This document shows positions 46,362 to 55,642 of a stretch of 64,000 nucleotides of DNA, piece by piece. Origin of the DNA: Ectobacillus antri (GTDB lineage: Bacteria > Bacillota > Bacilli > Bacillales > Bacillaceae_G); the NCBI RefSeq assembly GCF_003852715.1, contig NZ_RIAV01000007.1, forward strand, positions 1 through 64,000, written 5' to 3'. Below the pieces are notes generated by a model. The model made no database searches. It was not told where the DNA came from and was given only the letters and a program-made list of their open reading frames with translations. Each line of letters opens with the position of its first letter. Positions within the stretch are counted from its first letter, which is position 1. The position numbers and the translations under genes are program-made.

Positions 46362-47339
46362 TTATTTGATTTTTGCTACAATCTTGCCTTTTACATGACG
46401 TTCGGACAAACGAGCAAGGGCTGCTGGTACTTCTTCAAAAGAGATAATTTCTTCTAGTAAAGAAGAGATTTTACCTTCCGCTATTAATGCAAGCATCTCA
46501 TCTCCCATAACCGCTAAATCCTTTTGTGATTCGAAGTCTGCCTGATGCGCTGCCGCAAGGGCAATTTCGTGATAAGACACCACTTTGGTAAATGGCTTGA
46601 TGTGTGCAAAATCAGGTGCACCCGCGATATATACGATGTGTCCCATAAATGCCAGCATGTCTAGTGAATCTGTTGCACTTTGTCTGCTTACCGCATCGAC
46701 AACCGCATCGACACCGCGGCCGTTTGTAATCTCCATAATTCTTTCTTTTACGTTTTCTTCCCGATAATCAATGACATAATCCGCACCCAGTGATTTAACG
46801 TATTCATGATTATGAGCAGACGCTGTGGAAATAACTGTTTTACCTGCCAATTTTGCTAGCTGTACGCAAAATCCGCCTACACCGCCAGCACCACCGTGAA
46901 TTAAAATTGTGTGAATACGCTCAAGCGGCAATTTGCGGAATAGTGCTTGATAAGCCGTATAGCCCGCAGTTGGAATAGCTGCGGCATCCTCAAACGAAAC
47001 GCTGTCTGGAATACGAGACACCGTTTGTGCTGTTGTAATGGAATACTGTGCATAACCGCCCGGGCGAATCCAATCGCCATGATATACAACACGATCGCCT
47101 TTCTTCCACTCTGTCACACCTTCGCCGACTTCTGCGATTACACCTGCAACATCTAAGCCCAAAATATGTGGATATACCCAGTTTGGATTACCGTTTGTGC
47201 CTGTTTTATAATCAACCGGATTTAAGCCTGCAGCATGCACCTCAACCAATACTTCTCCTTTTTGCGGTGTTGGCGTGCTCACCTCTTCAATTTTCATATC
47301 TTTCCATTGTCCTTTTTCGTGAAGTAACAATGCTTTCAT
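46362..47339 (-). CDS. Zinc-type alcohol dehydrogenase-like/NADPH:quinone oxidoreductase
   Basis: A 325-residue MDR-superfamily enzyme. N-terminal GroES-like domain (HAAGLNPVDYKTG), Rossmann motif LIHGGAGGVGGFCVQLA and NADPH-binding DYVIDYREENV. No zinc-ligating cysteines, so it belongs to the zinc-free quinone oxidoreductase group. Divergent from the HxlR gene; such pairs (HypR-type) respond to diamide/hypochlorite or quinones. GGAG precedes the ATG. Confidence 0.88.
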   Translation of the reverse strand: MKALLLHEKGQWKDMKIEEVSTPTPQKGEVLVEVHAAGLNPVDYKTGTNGNPNWVYPHILGLDVAGVIAEVGEGVTEWKKGDRVVYHGDWIRPGGYAQYSITTAQTVSRIPDSVSFEDAAAIPTAGYTAYQALFRKLPLERIHTILIHGGAGGVGGFCVQLAKLAGKTVISTASAHNHEYVKSLGADYVIDYREENVKERIMEITNGRGVDAVVDAVSRQSATDSLDMLAFMGHIVYIAGAPDFAHIKPFTKVVSYHEIALAAAHQADFESQKDLAVMGDEMLALIAEGKISSLLEEIISFEEVPAALARLSERHVKGKIVAKIK

Positions 47340-47471
47340 CTATATCAGCTCCTTAATGTAAGCTTACATGTAGTTTGTCTTACATGGTATATAATATATA
47401 CTAGAAGAAAAGGAAACAAGTAGGCACTATTTTGTAACTGGTTTCCATTTGGATACTAAAGGAGAACGAGC

Positions 47472-47843
47472 ATGAAGCAATTAAATCAAGAATATCAATG
47501 TGCAATTAATATGGTCATCGAGATTATCGGCGGTAAATGGAAGGTGCTTATTCTTTGGAACTTAAACGAGGGCACGAAGCGTTTTAATGAACTAAAACGC
47601 GCCATGCCTGGTATTACGCAAAAAATGCTAACACAGCAGCTGCGCGAACTCGAAGAGCACGGGCTTGTCATGCGCACGGTATATGAAGAAGTACCTCCTC
47701 GTGTTGAATATACAACAACCGACCTTGGCAAAAAGATTCAACCCACTCTGTTTGAAATGTGCAAATGGGGTGATTTATATGCTGAAGAAAAAGGCATACA
47801 AATGAATCGCTGCTGGTCATCTTATGACTTTATGGAGGAGTGA
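47472..47843 (+). CDS. HxlR/HypR-type redox-sensing regulator
   Basis: A 123-residue winged-helix regulator. HxlR pattern CAINMVIEIIGGKWKVLILWNL, with a cysteine at position 10 of the protein, where HypR-like sensors have their redox cysteine, and a second cysteine near the end (FEMCKWGD). AAAGGAG before the ATG. Likely activates or represses the divergent quinone oxidoreductase. Confidence 0.88.
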   Translation: MKQLNQEYQCAINMVIEIIGGKWKVLILWNLNEGTKRFNELKRAMPGITQKMLTQQLRELEEHGLVMRTVYEEVPPRVEYTTTDLGKKIQPTLFEMCKWGDLYAEEKGIQMNRCWSSYDFMEE

Positions 47844-47981
47844 TGCAGCCTCTGCAGCTCTTCCTCTATTTGTTTGACATCAATACGTGCAAATAGCGGT
47901 TGTACATGATGGATGGAAGTGGGCGATTCGAACAGTCACCGCAGCCTGTAAACAGACATGATTTGTATAAATCATAAGGAG

Positions 47982-48009
47982 ACAGCATAGGGGCTATGCT
48001 GTTTTTTTG
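47982..48009 (+). terminator. Intrinsic terminator downstream of hxlR-like gene
   Basis: 9-bp stem ACAGCATAG/CTATGCTGT with T7 run. Abuts repeat array C. A small palindrome ATGATTT-GTAT-AAATCAT lies at 47959-47976. Confidence 0.78.
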
Positions 48010-48010
48010 C

Positions 48011-48115
48011 GGAATTCGGCGAGTTTCAGGGAGAATCTGGCGACTTTGGATAATAATTTGGCGAGTTTCAAGAGGAATTTGGCGACTTTCGCACATAATC
48101 TGGCAAGTCACCTAT
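48011..48115. repeat. 21-bp tandem repeat array C (5 units)
   Basis: Five imperfect 21-bp units of the form AATYTGGCGASTTTC plus variable bases. The array begins two bases after the T-run of the hxlR terminator and covers the end of the NERD gene. Same period and orientation logic as arrays A and B; skeleton TGGCGASTTTC corresponds to CGGTCAGTTTC and CGGCCGATTTC. Confidence 0.85.
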
Positions 48116-49060
48116 TGAAAGCTCATACACCCGACCTTTTGTTTCACCTGTATACGGTAGTTGTAATGCAGCTAGTAAGTTTTTGGCTATATTGATGGAG
48201 GACAAGCGGAGAAACGCTCTAAACTCGTGATTTGTAATAGAAGGTTTAATCAGTAGCGCATAGTCAATAAGCGCAGAAAGATGCGCTTGCTTACAAACGT
48301 ACTCACAATCAGGACATCTCCATGTCCCATACACTCTCCTCATCGCAAATTTTCCACAATGTGGACATTGTACGCCTGTTATTAGCTCACTAGAATGAAT
48401 TGAAAATTGTTTGAGAACATCTAATTGCTGCATGGTATCAGCCTTTATAAGAGAAGATGAAAGCTTACGCAGTTTCTTTGTACAAAGCACAGGCTGGTTA
48501 TATCTTCTATCAAATTCCTGTAACTTTTCATGCAGAGCCTCACTGTGAATCACACAGGGCTCTGATTTATGACTCTTTAACAAAGCATTTCTATTTGTCA
48601 TAACAACTAAATACTCGATAGGAACAGTGGGGATCTTATATACCTCCAGCCACATCCGCAACTGAAAGGCTTGTCTGCGTACCTGTAAAATGGGATCTGC
48701 AAATACATGCTCTTCACCATTTTGATTACGAATGAGCTGATTAAATTGGTGATCTAAGAATAGTGTACCGCTTATGTTTTTCACTTCGAGAATTAATAGA
48801 TAGGAAGATGTGACAAGGAGAGTGTCCATTTGAAAGAAGTACTGCTTGTGGGGTAAACGAAGGTCGTGAAAAATGAGGTGCTGCGACGAAGCAAAGGAGT
48901 TGATATGATAGTCGAGCGAGAGCTCTCCTTTATATCCAGCACGACTTTTGGCGAGTTCGACTTCTACTTCTTTATATTTTGGATGAGAAGCAGGTAATCT
49001 TCGTAGTAGCGCTTCAAGCTTTTGCAGTTTGAGCGGTGGCTTGCGCTCTTTTTTAATCAT
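48068..49060 (-). CDS. NERD-domain (nuclease-related) protein with zinc ribbon
   Basis: A 330-residue protein. The NERD domain has the nuclease-like D...ExK arrangement (QMDTLLVTSSYLLILEVKN). A zinc ribbon follows (CPHCGKF...WRCPDCEY), then a DNA-binding-like C-terminal region. AGAGGTGAT precedes the ATG at 49060. The last residues (DLPDYVRKSPNSS) are encoded by 21-bp repeat array C, so the natural C-terminus may have been changed by array growth. NERD proteins may process DNA or defend against it; function here is open. Confidence 0.8.
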   Translation of the reverse strand: MIKKERKPPLKLQKLEALLRRLPASHPKYKEVEVELAKSRAGYKGELSLDYHINSFASSQHLIFHDLRLPHKQYFFQMDTLLVTSSYLLILEVKNISGTLFLDHQFNQLIRNQNGEEHVFADPILQVRRQAFQLRMWLEVYKIPTVPIEYLVVMTNRNALLKSHKSEPCVIHSEALHEKLQEFDRRYNQPVLCTKKLRKLSSSLIKADTMQQLDVLKQFSIHSSELITGVQCPHCGKFAMRRVYGTWRCPDCEYVCKQAHLSALIDYALLIKPSITNHEFRAFLRLSSINIAKNLLAALQLPYTGETKGRVYELSIGDLPDYVRKSPNSS

Positions 49061-49133
49061 GTTATCACCTCTTTGACAGGGATTTGGCGACCACCCCTTT
49101 TTTAGGCATAAAAAAACCACCAACAATATGTAT

Positions 49134-49485
49134 TGGTGGAGACGGTGGGAGTCGAACCCACGTCCAGAAATATCGGCACTTAAGCTTCTACGAGTGTAGT
49201 CGATATACTCGGGTTTCGCGGACTTTTATGCCTATCGACAGGCGTCCAAGCCGCTAGTCTGGTTGTTCTCTTCCTTCGTCCTCAGACGGCGAACTCCGGC
49301 GTAGCCCACTAAGTTTGGGCCCCTTACCCTACCACATGGGCGATGGAGGGAGGAGCAGCTACTTTAATTAAGCAGCTAGTGCGTAATTAGTTTTGCCAGT
49401 TATTGGCTGTGACGTTTTAACGAGGCCGATCCCCTCGACTCGCAACTTAAGCTCGAACTACCCCTGTCGAATCCGTAACGTCCCC
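49134..49485 (-). ncRNA. ssrA: Transfer-messenger RNA (tmRNA)
   Basis: About 352 nt. The 5' end GGGGACGTTACGGATTCGAC and the 3' T-arm/acceptor GTGGGTTCGACTCCCACCGTC-type end with CCA (seen as TGG at 49134-49136) are unmistakable. Acceptor stem GGGGAC pairs with GUCUCC. The tag frame reads ACT-GGC-AAA-ACT-AAT-TAC then GCA-CTA-GCT-GCT-TAA, so the tag is (T)GKTNYALAA. With SmpB, encoded next to it, it rescues stalled ribosomes. Confidence 0.97.
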
Positions 49486-49597
49486 ATATAGGAAAATTAC
49501 GAGAAGTAAGCTACTGAGCTGTTTCTCAAAGAGCAACTGGCGATTACATAACCCATTATATCATATGTCGCGAACTTTGCAATTGTAAATTATTGTA

Positions 49598-50065
49598 TTA
49601 CATTTTTTGGCGCTCGCGGAATGCACGCTCAATATCTCGCTTGGCTTCTTTTTTCTTCAGGTCTTCACGCTTATCATAGTTCTTCTTACCTTTAGCAACG
49701 CCGATTTGCATTTTTGCAAATCCATTTTGCAGATAAATACGAAGCGGCACTATTGTATATCCTGTCTCTTTCGTATAACCGATCAGCTTCAAGATTTCCT
49801 TGCGATGCAACAGCAGCTTTCGTGTGCGCAGCGGATCGTGATTGTAACGATTGCCTTGCTCATATGGGCTAATATGCATGCCGAAAATCCAAATCTCACC
49901 GTTTTGAATGCGCGCATATGCATCCTTTAGGTTTACGCGTCCGGCGCGGATGGACTTGATTTCTGTTCCTTGAAGGACCATGCCGGCTTCATATGTTTCT
50001 TCAATGAAATAGTCATGATACGCTTTTTTATTTTGTGCAACGACCTTTCCATGTCCTTTTGGCAT
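49598..50065 (-). CDS. smpB: SsrA-binding protein
   Basis: A 155-residue SmpB. Motifs: [38 protein letters not shown] and the basic C-terminal tail [19 protein letters not shown]. Binds tmRNA and enters the ribosomal A site. Directly upstream of ssrA; AAAGGAGG before the ATG. Confidence 0.97.
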   Translation of the reverse strand: MPKGHGKVVAQNKKAYHDYFIEETYEAGMVLQGTEIKSIRAGRVNLKDAYARIQNGEIWIFGMHISPYEQGNRYNHDPLRTRKLLLHRKEILKLIGYTKETGYTIVPLRIYLQNGFAKMQIGVAKGKKNYDKREDLKKKEAKRDIERAFRERQKM

Positions 50066-50200
50066 TGTGCTTGCCCCTCCTTTGTATCACATTATTTTAT
50101 CAAAAACATCACATCTTCACAATCTTTACACATATTTCATACACAAAACTAATATTATTAGCTATAATATTAATATACTTAGTTAAGGAGCTGATTATAT

Positions 50201-50920
50201 ATGCGTATCACACAGAACGGTCACTTGTTTCAATTAGCATTTTTACCTCGTCTGTTTCCCGTCAATTGCTACCTTGTAGAAGAAAAAAATGAATTAACAC
50301 TCATTGATGCTGCCCTTCCTTTCAGTCATAAAGGGATTTTGAAGGCCGCACAAACCATCGGTAAACCCATTACACGCATTGTATTGACGCATGCTCATGA
50401 AGATCATGTAGGTGCACTTGATTCCTTAAAACGTGCCTTACCAAACGCCAAGGTATTTATTTCCGAACGAGATGCTAGCATCATGGCGCATGATCTGTCA
50501 CTGCGGCCAAACGAACCACAAACACCAATTAAAGGCGGTGTGCCAAAAACGTTGCAAACACGCCCTGACGTCCTTCTTCATGACGGAGATACAATCGGGT
50601 CGCTTACAGCTGTCGCCGCGCCTGGACATACACCTGGGTCAATGGCGTTTTTAGACACTCGTACACATGCTCTTATTGCAGGTGATGCTTTCCAAACTCG
50701 CGCTGGTGTAGCCGTAGCAGGTAAAATCAATATGTTATTTCCATTTCCGGCTTTTGGCACATGGGATAAAAAAACTGCCATTGCCAGCGCAGAAAAGCTA
50801 CTTCGCTTATCTCCTTCCTTACTAGCAACAGGACATGGTAAGATGATGGCAGCGCCGATTACGCATATGAAACAAGCGATTGCTGAGGCAAATATCAAAT
50901 TAGGAGCGATTACAGCATGA
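50201..50920 (+). CDS. Metallo-beta-lactamase fold hydrolase
   Basis: A 239-residue MBL-fold enzyme. Zinc motif HAHEDH (LTHAHEDHVG), plus AAPGHTPGS and ATGHGK carrying further ligands, and D in IAGDAFQT. No signal peptide. It overlaps the next gene by 4 nt (ATGA). Probably a thioester- or lactone-type hydrolase; the linked TetR may respond to its substrate. Confidence 0.87.
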   Translation: MRITQNGHLFQLAFLPRLFPVNCYLVEEKNELTLIDAALPFSHKGILKAAQTIGKPITRIVLTHAHEDHVGALDSLKRALPNAKVFISERDASIMAHDLSLRPNEPQTPIKGGVPKTLQTRPDVLLHDGDTIGSLTAVAAPGHTPGSMAFLDTRTHALIAGDAFQTRAGVAVAGKINMLFPFPAFGTWDKKTAIASAEKLLRLSPSLLATGHGKMMAAPITHMKQAIAEANIKLGAITA

Positions 50921-51474
50921 AAGTCAATAAAGCACTCGTTGTCGAAACAGCAGCAGCGCTTGCTGATGAACAAGGAATAGATGCTATCACGCTAGCAGCC
51001 ATCGCACAGCGTCTTGGCATTAAAACACCTTCTCTGTACAATCACATAGATGGTCTTGCAGGCTTACGAAAAGAAATGGCACTTTACGGTATTCGTCAGC
51101 TTACAGAGGCATTAACACAAGCTTCTATCGGGAAAGCCGGCGATAAAGCCTTGTTGTCTATCGGTTTATCGTATGTCACGTTTGTGCGTCAGCATCCCGG
51201 TTTATATGAAGCTACCCTGCCTGCCGCCGCATATGACGAAGAAATACAGGCTGCCGGCGACGCTTTAGTTCGTCTGCTGCTGCGCGTGCTCGAAGAATAT
51301 CAGCTAGCGGAAGAAGATGCGCTGCACCTTGTCAGAGGGTTCCGCAGTATTGTGCACGGTTTTTCTTCTTTGGAGCAAAAGGGAGGCTTCGGCTTGTCTC
51401 TTGACCGTGATGAAAGTTTAAGACGCTTACTTTCTACTTTTATTAAAGGACTACATGAGAAGTTAGAGATATGA
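50917..51474 (+). CDS. TetR-family regulator (WHG domain)
   Basis: A 185-residue TetR regulator. N-terminal HTH (ITLAAIAQRLGIKTPSLYNHI) and a C-terminal ligand domain of the TetR_C/WHG type (LVRGFRSIVHGFSSLEQKGGFG). Translationally coupled to the MBL gene and followed by a strong terminator. Confidence 0.88.
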   Translation: MKVNKALVVETAAALADEQGIDAITLAAIAQRLGIKTPSLYNHIDGLAGLRKEMALYGIRQLTEALTQASIGKAGDKALLSIGLSYVTFVRQHPGLYEATLPAAAYDEEIQAAGDALVRLLLRVLEEYQLAEEDALHLVRGFRSIVHGFSSLEQKGGFGLSLDRDESLRRLLSTFIKGLHEKLEI

Positions 51475-51533
51475 AATCGTCAACCTCTTTCCTATATCTC
51501 ACTCTAAAAAAGCTGGCGTTATTGCTACCAACT

Positions 51534-51566
51534 AAAAAAGGGGCTAACCCAAAAGCCCCTTTTTTT
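51534..51566 (+). terminator. Terminator of the MBL-TetR operon
   Basis: 12-bp stem AAAAAAGGGGCT/AGCCCCTTTTTT with T-run. Confidence 0.88.
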
Positions 51567-51696
51567 GATGAAATGTAACCGAAGTATGTGAAATAGACCA
51601 CCTCTGAAACCCTTGATTTTACTGAGTTTTCACTGGCTGTCTATTTTTCCATGTTACCTCAGATAGGAGCATTACCACCCTGTTGAGTCAGCCTCT

Positions 51697-54021
51697 TTAT
51701 CGTTTCTTTTTCTTTTTCCGCTTAGACACCGGCGCGTTTTCAAAAAACGCCCGCTTCTTTTTTCCATCTTTGCGCGGTGCTTTGCCGCGGCGGTTATGCG
51801 TCGTTTCGCCTTCTTTGCGCTTACGACGTCCACCACTTTCAATCACCATCGCGCGCGGCTTGCGATCACGCTTAGCGCCGCCCTTCATGCCGACGATTTC
51901 AAAATCAATAGCACGCTCATCTTTATTGACGTTTACAACACGAATCGAAATCTCATCACCAATACGGAAGACGTTTCCTGTACGTTCTCCAATCATCGCA
52001 AAATGCTTTTCATCGTATCGATAATAATCGTCTGTTAAATAACTTACATGAACAAGCCCTTCAATTGTATTCGGCAATTCTACAAACAATCCGAAGTTAG
52101 TTACAGAGCTAATAATACCATCGTATTCCTCGCCGATTTTATCTAACATATACTCCGCTTTCTTCAATTCATCTGTTTCGCGCTCAGCTTCCACTGCACG
52201 GCGCTCCATATTGGAAGAATGCTCAGCAATCTCCGGCAATTTATCCTTCCATTCTGCCTGCGTCTCTGCATCCATTTTTCCTTCAATTAAATATGTGCGA
52301 ATTAAGCGATGCACAATGGTATCTGGATAGCGACGAATTGGTGATGTGAAATGTGTGTAAAACTCTGTTGATAGTCCAAAATGCCCCAGACTCTTTTCAT
52401 CATAACGCGCCTGCTTCATAGAGCGAAGCATAACTGTTGAAATCACCATTTCCTCCGGCTGCCCCTGTACCATCTCAAGCACCTGCTGCAGGGCACGCGG
52501 GTGAATATCATTTGCTTTTCCTTTTACCACGTAACCAAAATTTGTGATGAACTGGAAAAAACGTTCTAGCTTATCTTCCTTCGGATCTTCATGCACACGA
52601 TACATAAACGGTACGTTGAGCCAATGGAAGTGTTCCGCCACTGTTTCGTTTGCTGCTAGCATGAACTCTTCAATTAACTTTTCAGCAGTAGAGCGATCTC
52701 GTAAAATCACATCTTGCGGGTGTCCGTCTTCATCCACAAGAACCTTTGCTTCTTTAAAATCGAAATCGATAGCACCGCGCTTCATGCGCTTTTCTCGCAA
52801 AATAGATGCAAGCTCCGCCATATCTTTAAACATAGGCACGAGCGGCTCGTAGCGCTCGATCAGCGCTTCGTCTTCATCCTCTAAAATACTATTTACATCT
52901 GAATACGTCATACGCTCTGTCGTTTTAATCACACTCTGGAAAATTTCGTGGTTTACCACTTCACCATTTCGGTTAATTTCCATTTCACATGATAGTGTCA
53001 GACGATTTACCTTTGGGTTCAAGGAACAAATGCCATTTGACAAGCGATGGGGAATCATTGGAATAACGCGATCTACAAGATAAATACTCGTTGCACGCTC
53101 CGCCGCCTCACGGTCAATTGGTGACCCTTCTTTCACATAGTGACTCACATCGGCAATATGAACACCTAGCTTATAATTGCCATTTGCAAGTCTTGTAACT
53201 GTAACAGCGTCGTCCAAGTCCTTCGCATCTGCACCGTCGATTGTAACGATTACTTGATCGCGTAAATCGCGGCGATCTTTAAGATCTGCTTCATCAATTT
53301 CATCTGGTACATTGTTCGCTTGCTCAAGCACATCTGCAGGAAACATTTGCGGCAAACCGTGCTTGTGGATGACAGACAAAATATCCACACCTGGGTCGTT
53401 TTTATGACCAAGGATTTGAATAACCTCACCCTCCGCACTCATGCGGTTTTCTGGATAGGCAGTAATTTTCACAACAACCTTATGTCCCTCTACCGCGCCT
53501 TGGGCCGCATTTTTCGGTATAAAAATATCACCAACAAAGCGCTTGTCGTCTGGAATCACAAAGCCAAAGTTTTTTGATTCGGTATATGTACCGACAATCT
53601 CTTTCGTGCCGCGCTCGACAATGCGGACAACAGAGCCTTCACGGCGGCTGCCACTTGATTCAGAGCTAACCCGAACCAACACAATATCACCGTGCATCGC
53701 GCTATTGAGTTCATTTGGCGGGATAAAAATATCATCCATACCCGTTTCTTCCGGCGAGACAAACGCAAAGCCGCGCGCATGACCTGTTAATTTGCCGCGT
53801 AGCAAATTCATTTTCTCTGGTAAGCCGTAGCGATTGTTGCGCGTTCGCACAACTAATCCCTTCTCTTCCATTATAATTAACGCTTTTACAAAATCCTTAA
53901 ATTCGGCTGCCTCAGCAATGCCGAACGCCTCCTCTAATTCCTGAACAGTTAAAGGCTTATACGCTTCTTCTTTCATAAACGCCAGTAGCCTATCCATATT
54001 TTGCTGAATACCTTGTTCCAA
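51697..54021 (-). CDS. rnr: Ribonuclease R
   Basis: A 774-residue 3'-5' exoribonuclease. Cold-shock domains ([35 protein letters not shown]), the RNB catalytic core with acidic residues in [13 protein letters not shown], and the C-terminal S1 domain followed by a basic tail with KKKKKR. TTG at 54021 has AGGGAGGA 6 nt upstream and gives the family length; the longer frame adds an unlikely N-terminus. Close to smpB/ssrA, with which RNase R acts in trans-translation. Confidence 0.95.
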   Translation of the reverse strand: MEQGIQQNMDRLLAFMKEEAYKPLTVQELEEAFGIAEAAEFKDFVKALIIMEEKGLVVRTRNNRYGLPEKMNLLRGKLTGHARGFAFVSPEETGMDDIFIPPNELNSAMHGDIVLVRVSSESSGSRREGSVVRIVERGTKEIVGTYTESKNFGFVIPDDKRFVGDIFIPKNAAQGAVEGHKVVVKITAYPENRMSAEGEVIQILGHKNDPGVDILSVIHKHGLPQMFPADVLEQANNVPDEIDEADLKDRRDLRDQVIVTIDGADAKDLDDAVTVTRLANGNYKLGVHIADVSHYVKEGSPIDREAAERATSIYLVDRVIPMIPHRLSNGICSLNPKVNRLTLSCEMEINRNGEVVNHEIFQSVIKTTERMTYSDVNSILEDEDEALIERYEPLVPMFKDMAELASILREKRMKRGAIDFDFKEAKVLVDEDGHPQDVILRDRSTAEKLIEEFMLAANETVAEHFHWLNVPFMYRVHEDPKEDKLERFFQFITNFGYVVKGKANDIHPRALQQVLEMVQGQPEEMVISTVMLRSMKQARYDEKSLGHFGLSTEFYTHFTSPIRRYPDTIVHRLIRTYLIEGKMDAETQAEWKDKLPEIAEHSSNMERRAVEAERETDELKKAEYMLDKIGEEYDGIISSVTNFGLFVELPNTIEGLVHVSYLTDDYYRYDEKHFAMIGERTGNVFRIGDEISIRVVNVNKDERAIDFEIVGMKGGAKRDRKPRAMVIESGGRRKRKEGETTHNRRGKAPRKDGKKKRAFFENAPVSKRKKKKKR

Positions 54022-54078
54022 ATAGATTCCTCCCTCAAACTTCATATCATTAGTTTTACCTAAAAAGTAGGTATGTAT

Positions 54079-54200
54079 AAGAAAAGCGGAGCCGGTTCGT
54101 TTAGGCACCGAAGAAGAGGTTCTCCGACCAAAAAGGCGCTTTTTGCCTTTATGGGCGGAGGTTCTCTGCTGGCAGTGCCTAACCGGCGGAACTAGACAAT
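54079..54200. repeat. Structured 122-bp repeat, copy 1
   Basis: Starts AAGAAAAGCGGAGCCGG. Outer arms GCCGGTT-[CGTTT]-AGGCAC and GTGCCT-AACCGGC pair with a CGTTT bulge; an inner AAAGGC/GCCTTT hairpin with T-rich loop lies in the middle. Tail ACTAGACAAT. No reading frame. Confidence 0.85.
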
Positions 54201-54324
54201 AAGAAAAGCGGAAGCGGCTCGTTTAACTCCATAGGGCAGAGGTTCCCAGCCCATAAAGGCGCTTCTTTGCCTTAATGGGCTTGGGTTCTCTGACCGGAGG
54301 AGTTAGCCGCTACAGCTGGACAAT
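54201..54324. repeat. Structured 124-bp repeat, copy 2
   Basis: Same plan as copy 1 but different outer stem: GCGGCT-[CGTTT]-AACTCC pairs with GGAGTT-AGCCGC. Bulge sequence is unchanged while both arms changed together. Inner part AGCCCATAAAGGCGC with CCTTAATGGGCT. Confidence 0.85.
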
Positions 54325-54420
54325 AAGAAAAGCGGAGCCGGTTCGTTTAGGCACCGAAGAAGAGGTTCTCCGAACAAAAAGGCGCTTTTTGCCTTTATGG
54401 GCGGAGGTTCCCAGCCCATA
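54325..54420. repeat. Structured repeat, truncated copy 3
   Basis: Its first 88 bp match copy 1 with one change; it then continues with CCCAGCCCATAAA as in the 5' inner part of copy 2, and lacks the 3' arm. A recombination product or a truncated copy next to the esterase terminator. Confidence 0.8.
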
Positions 54421-54428
54421 AAAAAGAC

Positions 54429-54453
54429 GCAACTGAATTACCAATCCAGTTGC
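54429..54453 (-). terminator. Terminator of the carboxylesterase gene
   Basis: 7-bp stem GCAACTG/CAGTTGC, followed on the minus strand by GTCTTTTTT; overlaps the stop codon. Confidence 0.7.
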
Positions 54454-55178
54454 TCTAAGAAATTGTAGACGTCCTCATGCAATGCATCTTTTTCTTTATC
54501 CAGTGTGATGACATGTGTTGAGTCTTCATACCATTTAATTTTCTTTAGATGTGATTCTACGCCGTTGTAAATGATGTTCGCACTGTCGGTGTTAATCATT
54601 TCATCGTGGCGTGCTTGTACAACAAAGGTTGGACTGTAAATCATGTCAATGTTATTGCGGACGTCACGGATTAAGTCCTGCAGGGCGCGCAATGTATTCA
54701 TTGGCGTTTGACGAAACGCATTCATCTCTTCCTCAATTTGCTCTGGTGACTTACCCTCATAGCGCTTATATTCTCTTGCATACGCTAAAATTCCTTCATA
54801 CATCGTTTCTTCGCTTTTAATGTACATGGGCGCGCACATTGGTACAACACCGACAATAGGAACTGTATATGATAGCTTGAGAGAAAATACGCCGCCAAGT
54901 GACAGACCAACCGCAGCAATCTTTTCGTAACCAAGCTCTTTTAAATGATTGTAGGCGTTCATTACATCGCTCCACCAATCCTCTGGTCCTGTATGAACAA
55001 GCTGCTCAGGCGGCACCCCGTGACCTTTATAAATAGGGGCATGGGATGTATAGCCTTTTTTCTCTAAAAAGCGGCCAAGCATGCGTACATCAGCGGAATG
55101 ACCAGTAAATCCGTGTAGTAATAAAACAGCGCGCTCGCCAGCTTCAAATGTAAACGGTTTAGGTGCAACTACTTTCAT
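54438..55178 (-). CDS. Carboxylesterase (Est30/YvaK type)
   Basis: A 246-residue alpha/beta hydrolase. Oxyanion-hole [13 protein letters not shown], nucleophile elbow GLSLGG, acid in VQARHDEMI and histidine in [12 protein letters not shown] at 55178 after GAGGAG. Same position as B. subtilis yvaK, between secG and rnr. Acts on short-chain esters in the cytoplasm. Confidence 0.92.
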   Translation of the reverse strand: MKVVAPKPFTFEAGERAVLLLHGFTGHSADVRMLGRFLEKKGYTSHAPIYKGHGVPPEQLVHTGPEDWWSDVMNAYNHLKELGYEKIAAVGLSLGGVFSLKLSYTVPIVGVVPMCAPMYIKSEETMYEGILAYAREYKRYEGKSPEQIEEEMNAFRQTPMNTLRALQDLIRDVRNNIDMIYSPTFVVQARHDEMINTDSANIIYNGVESHLKKIKWYEDSTHVITLDKEKDALHEDVYNFLEQLDW

Positions 55179-55295
55179 GACTTCTCCTCTTTCCTTCCGT
55201 AATTCTGCATCCACCATTAGGCGATCTCTCTATAGTGTATCATAAGTCACGAACATTCATGTGTATAAAGCTCCCAAAGCTTTCGGACACAAAAA

Positions 55296-55319
55296 AGATT
55301 CATCTAATCAGATGAATCT
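55296..55319 (-). terminator. Terminator of secG
   Basis: 10-bp stem AGATTCATCT/AGATGAATCT, followed on the minus strand by TTTTTGTGT. Confidence 0.82.
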
Positions 55320-55329
55320 CTTGGTTGCT

Positions 55330-55566
55330 TTAAGCTAGGTTCACGTAAGTTACAGCCATTGCTAGCACGAAGAAGAGGACAGCGAAGACCACTGTCATTT
55401 TTTCTAACACTGCTTCCAGACCGCGCGCTTTTTGCTTACCGAACAATTGCTCCGCTCCGCCCGAGATTGCGCCAGAAAGGCCCGCACTTTTGCTAGACTG
55501 CAACAGAACAAGGATAATCAACACTACAGATACAATAATCAATAAGACCGATAGAAATGTATTCAC
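55330..55566 (-). CDS. secG: Preprotein translocase subunit SecG
   Basis: A 78-residue membrane protein with two transmembrane helices (TFLSVLLIIVSVVLIILVLLQ at the N-terminus and a C-terminal VFAVLFFVLAMAVTYV) joined by a glycine-rich loop GLSGAISGGAEQLFG. It assists SecYE in protein export. GTG at 55566 has AGGAGG 8 nt upstream. Confidence 0.95.
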   Translation of the reverse strand: MNTFLSVLLIIVSVVLIILVLLQSSKSAGLSGAISGGAEQLFGKQKARGLEAVLEKMTVVFAVLFFVLAMAVTYVNLA

Positions 55567-55642
55567 GCGATGAACCTCCTATACACACTTTGAGTTAGTT
55601 TAACTGTATCATAAAGACCCCTGTTGAACAAGTAGGATTAAA

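Noticed and set aside
47866-48111. 81-aa minus-strand frame with repeated SRQI/ETRQI peptides
   Set aside because: It is a product of the 21-bp repeats, has no ribosome site, and overlaps the hxlR-side terminator.
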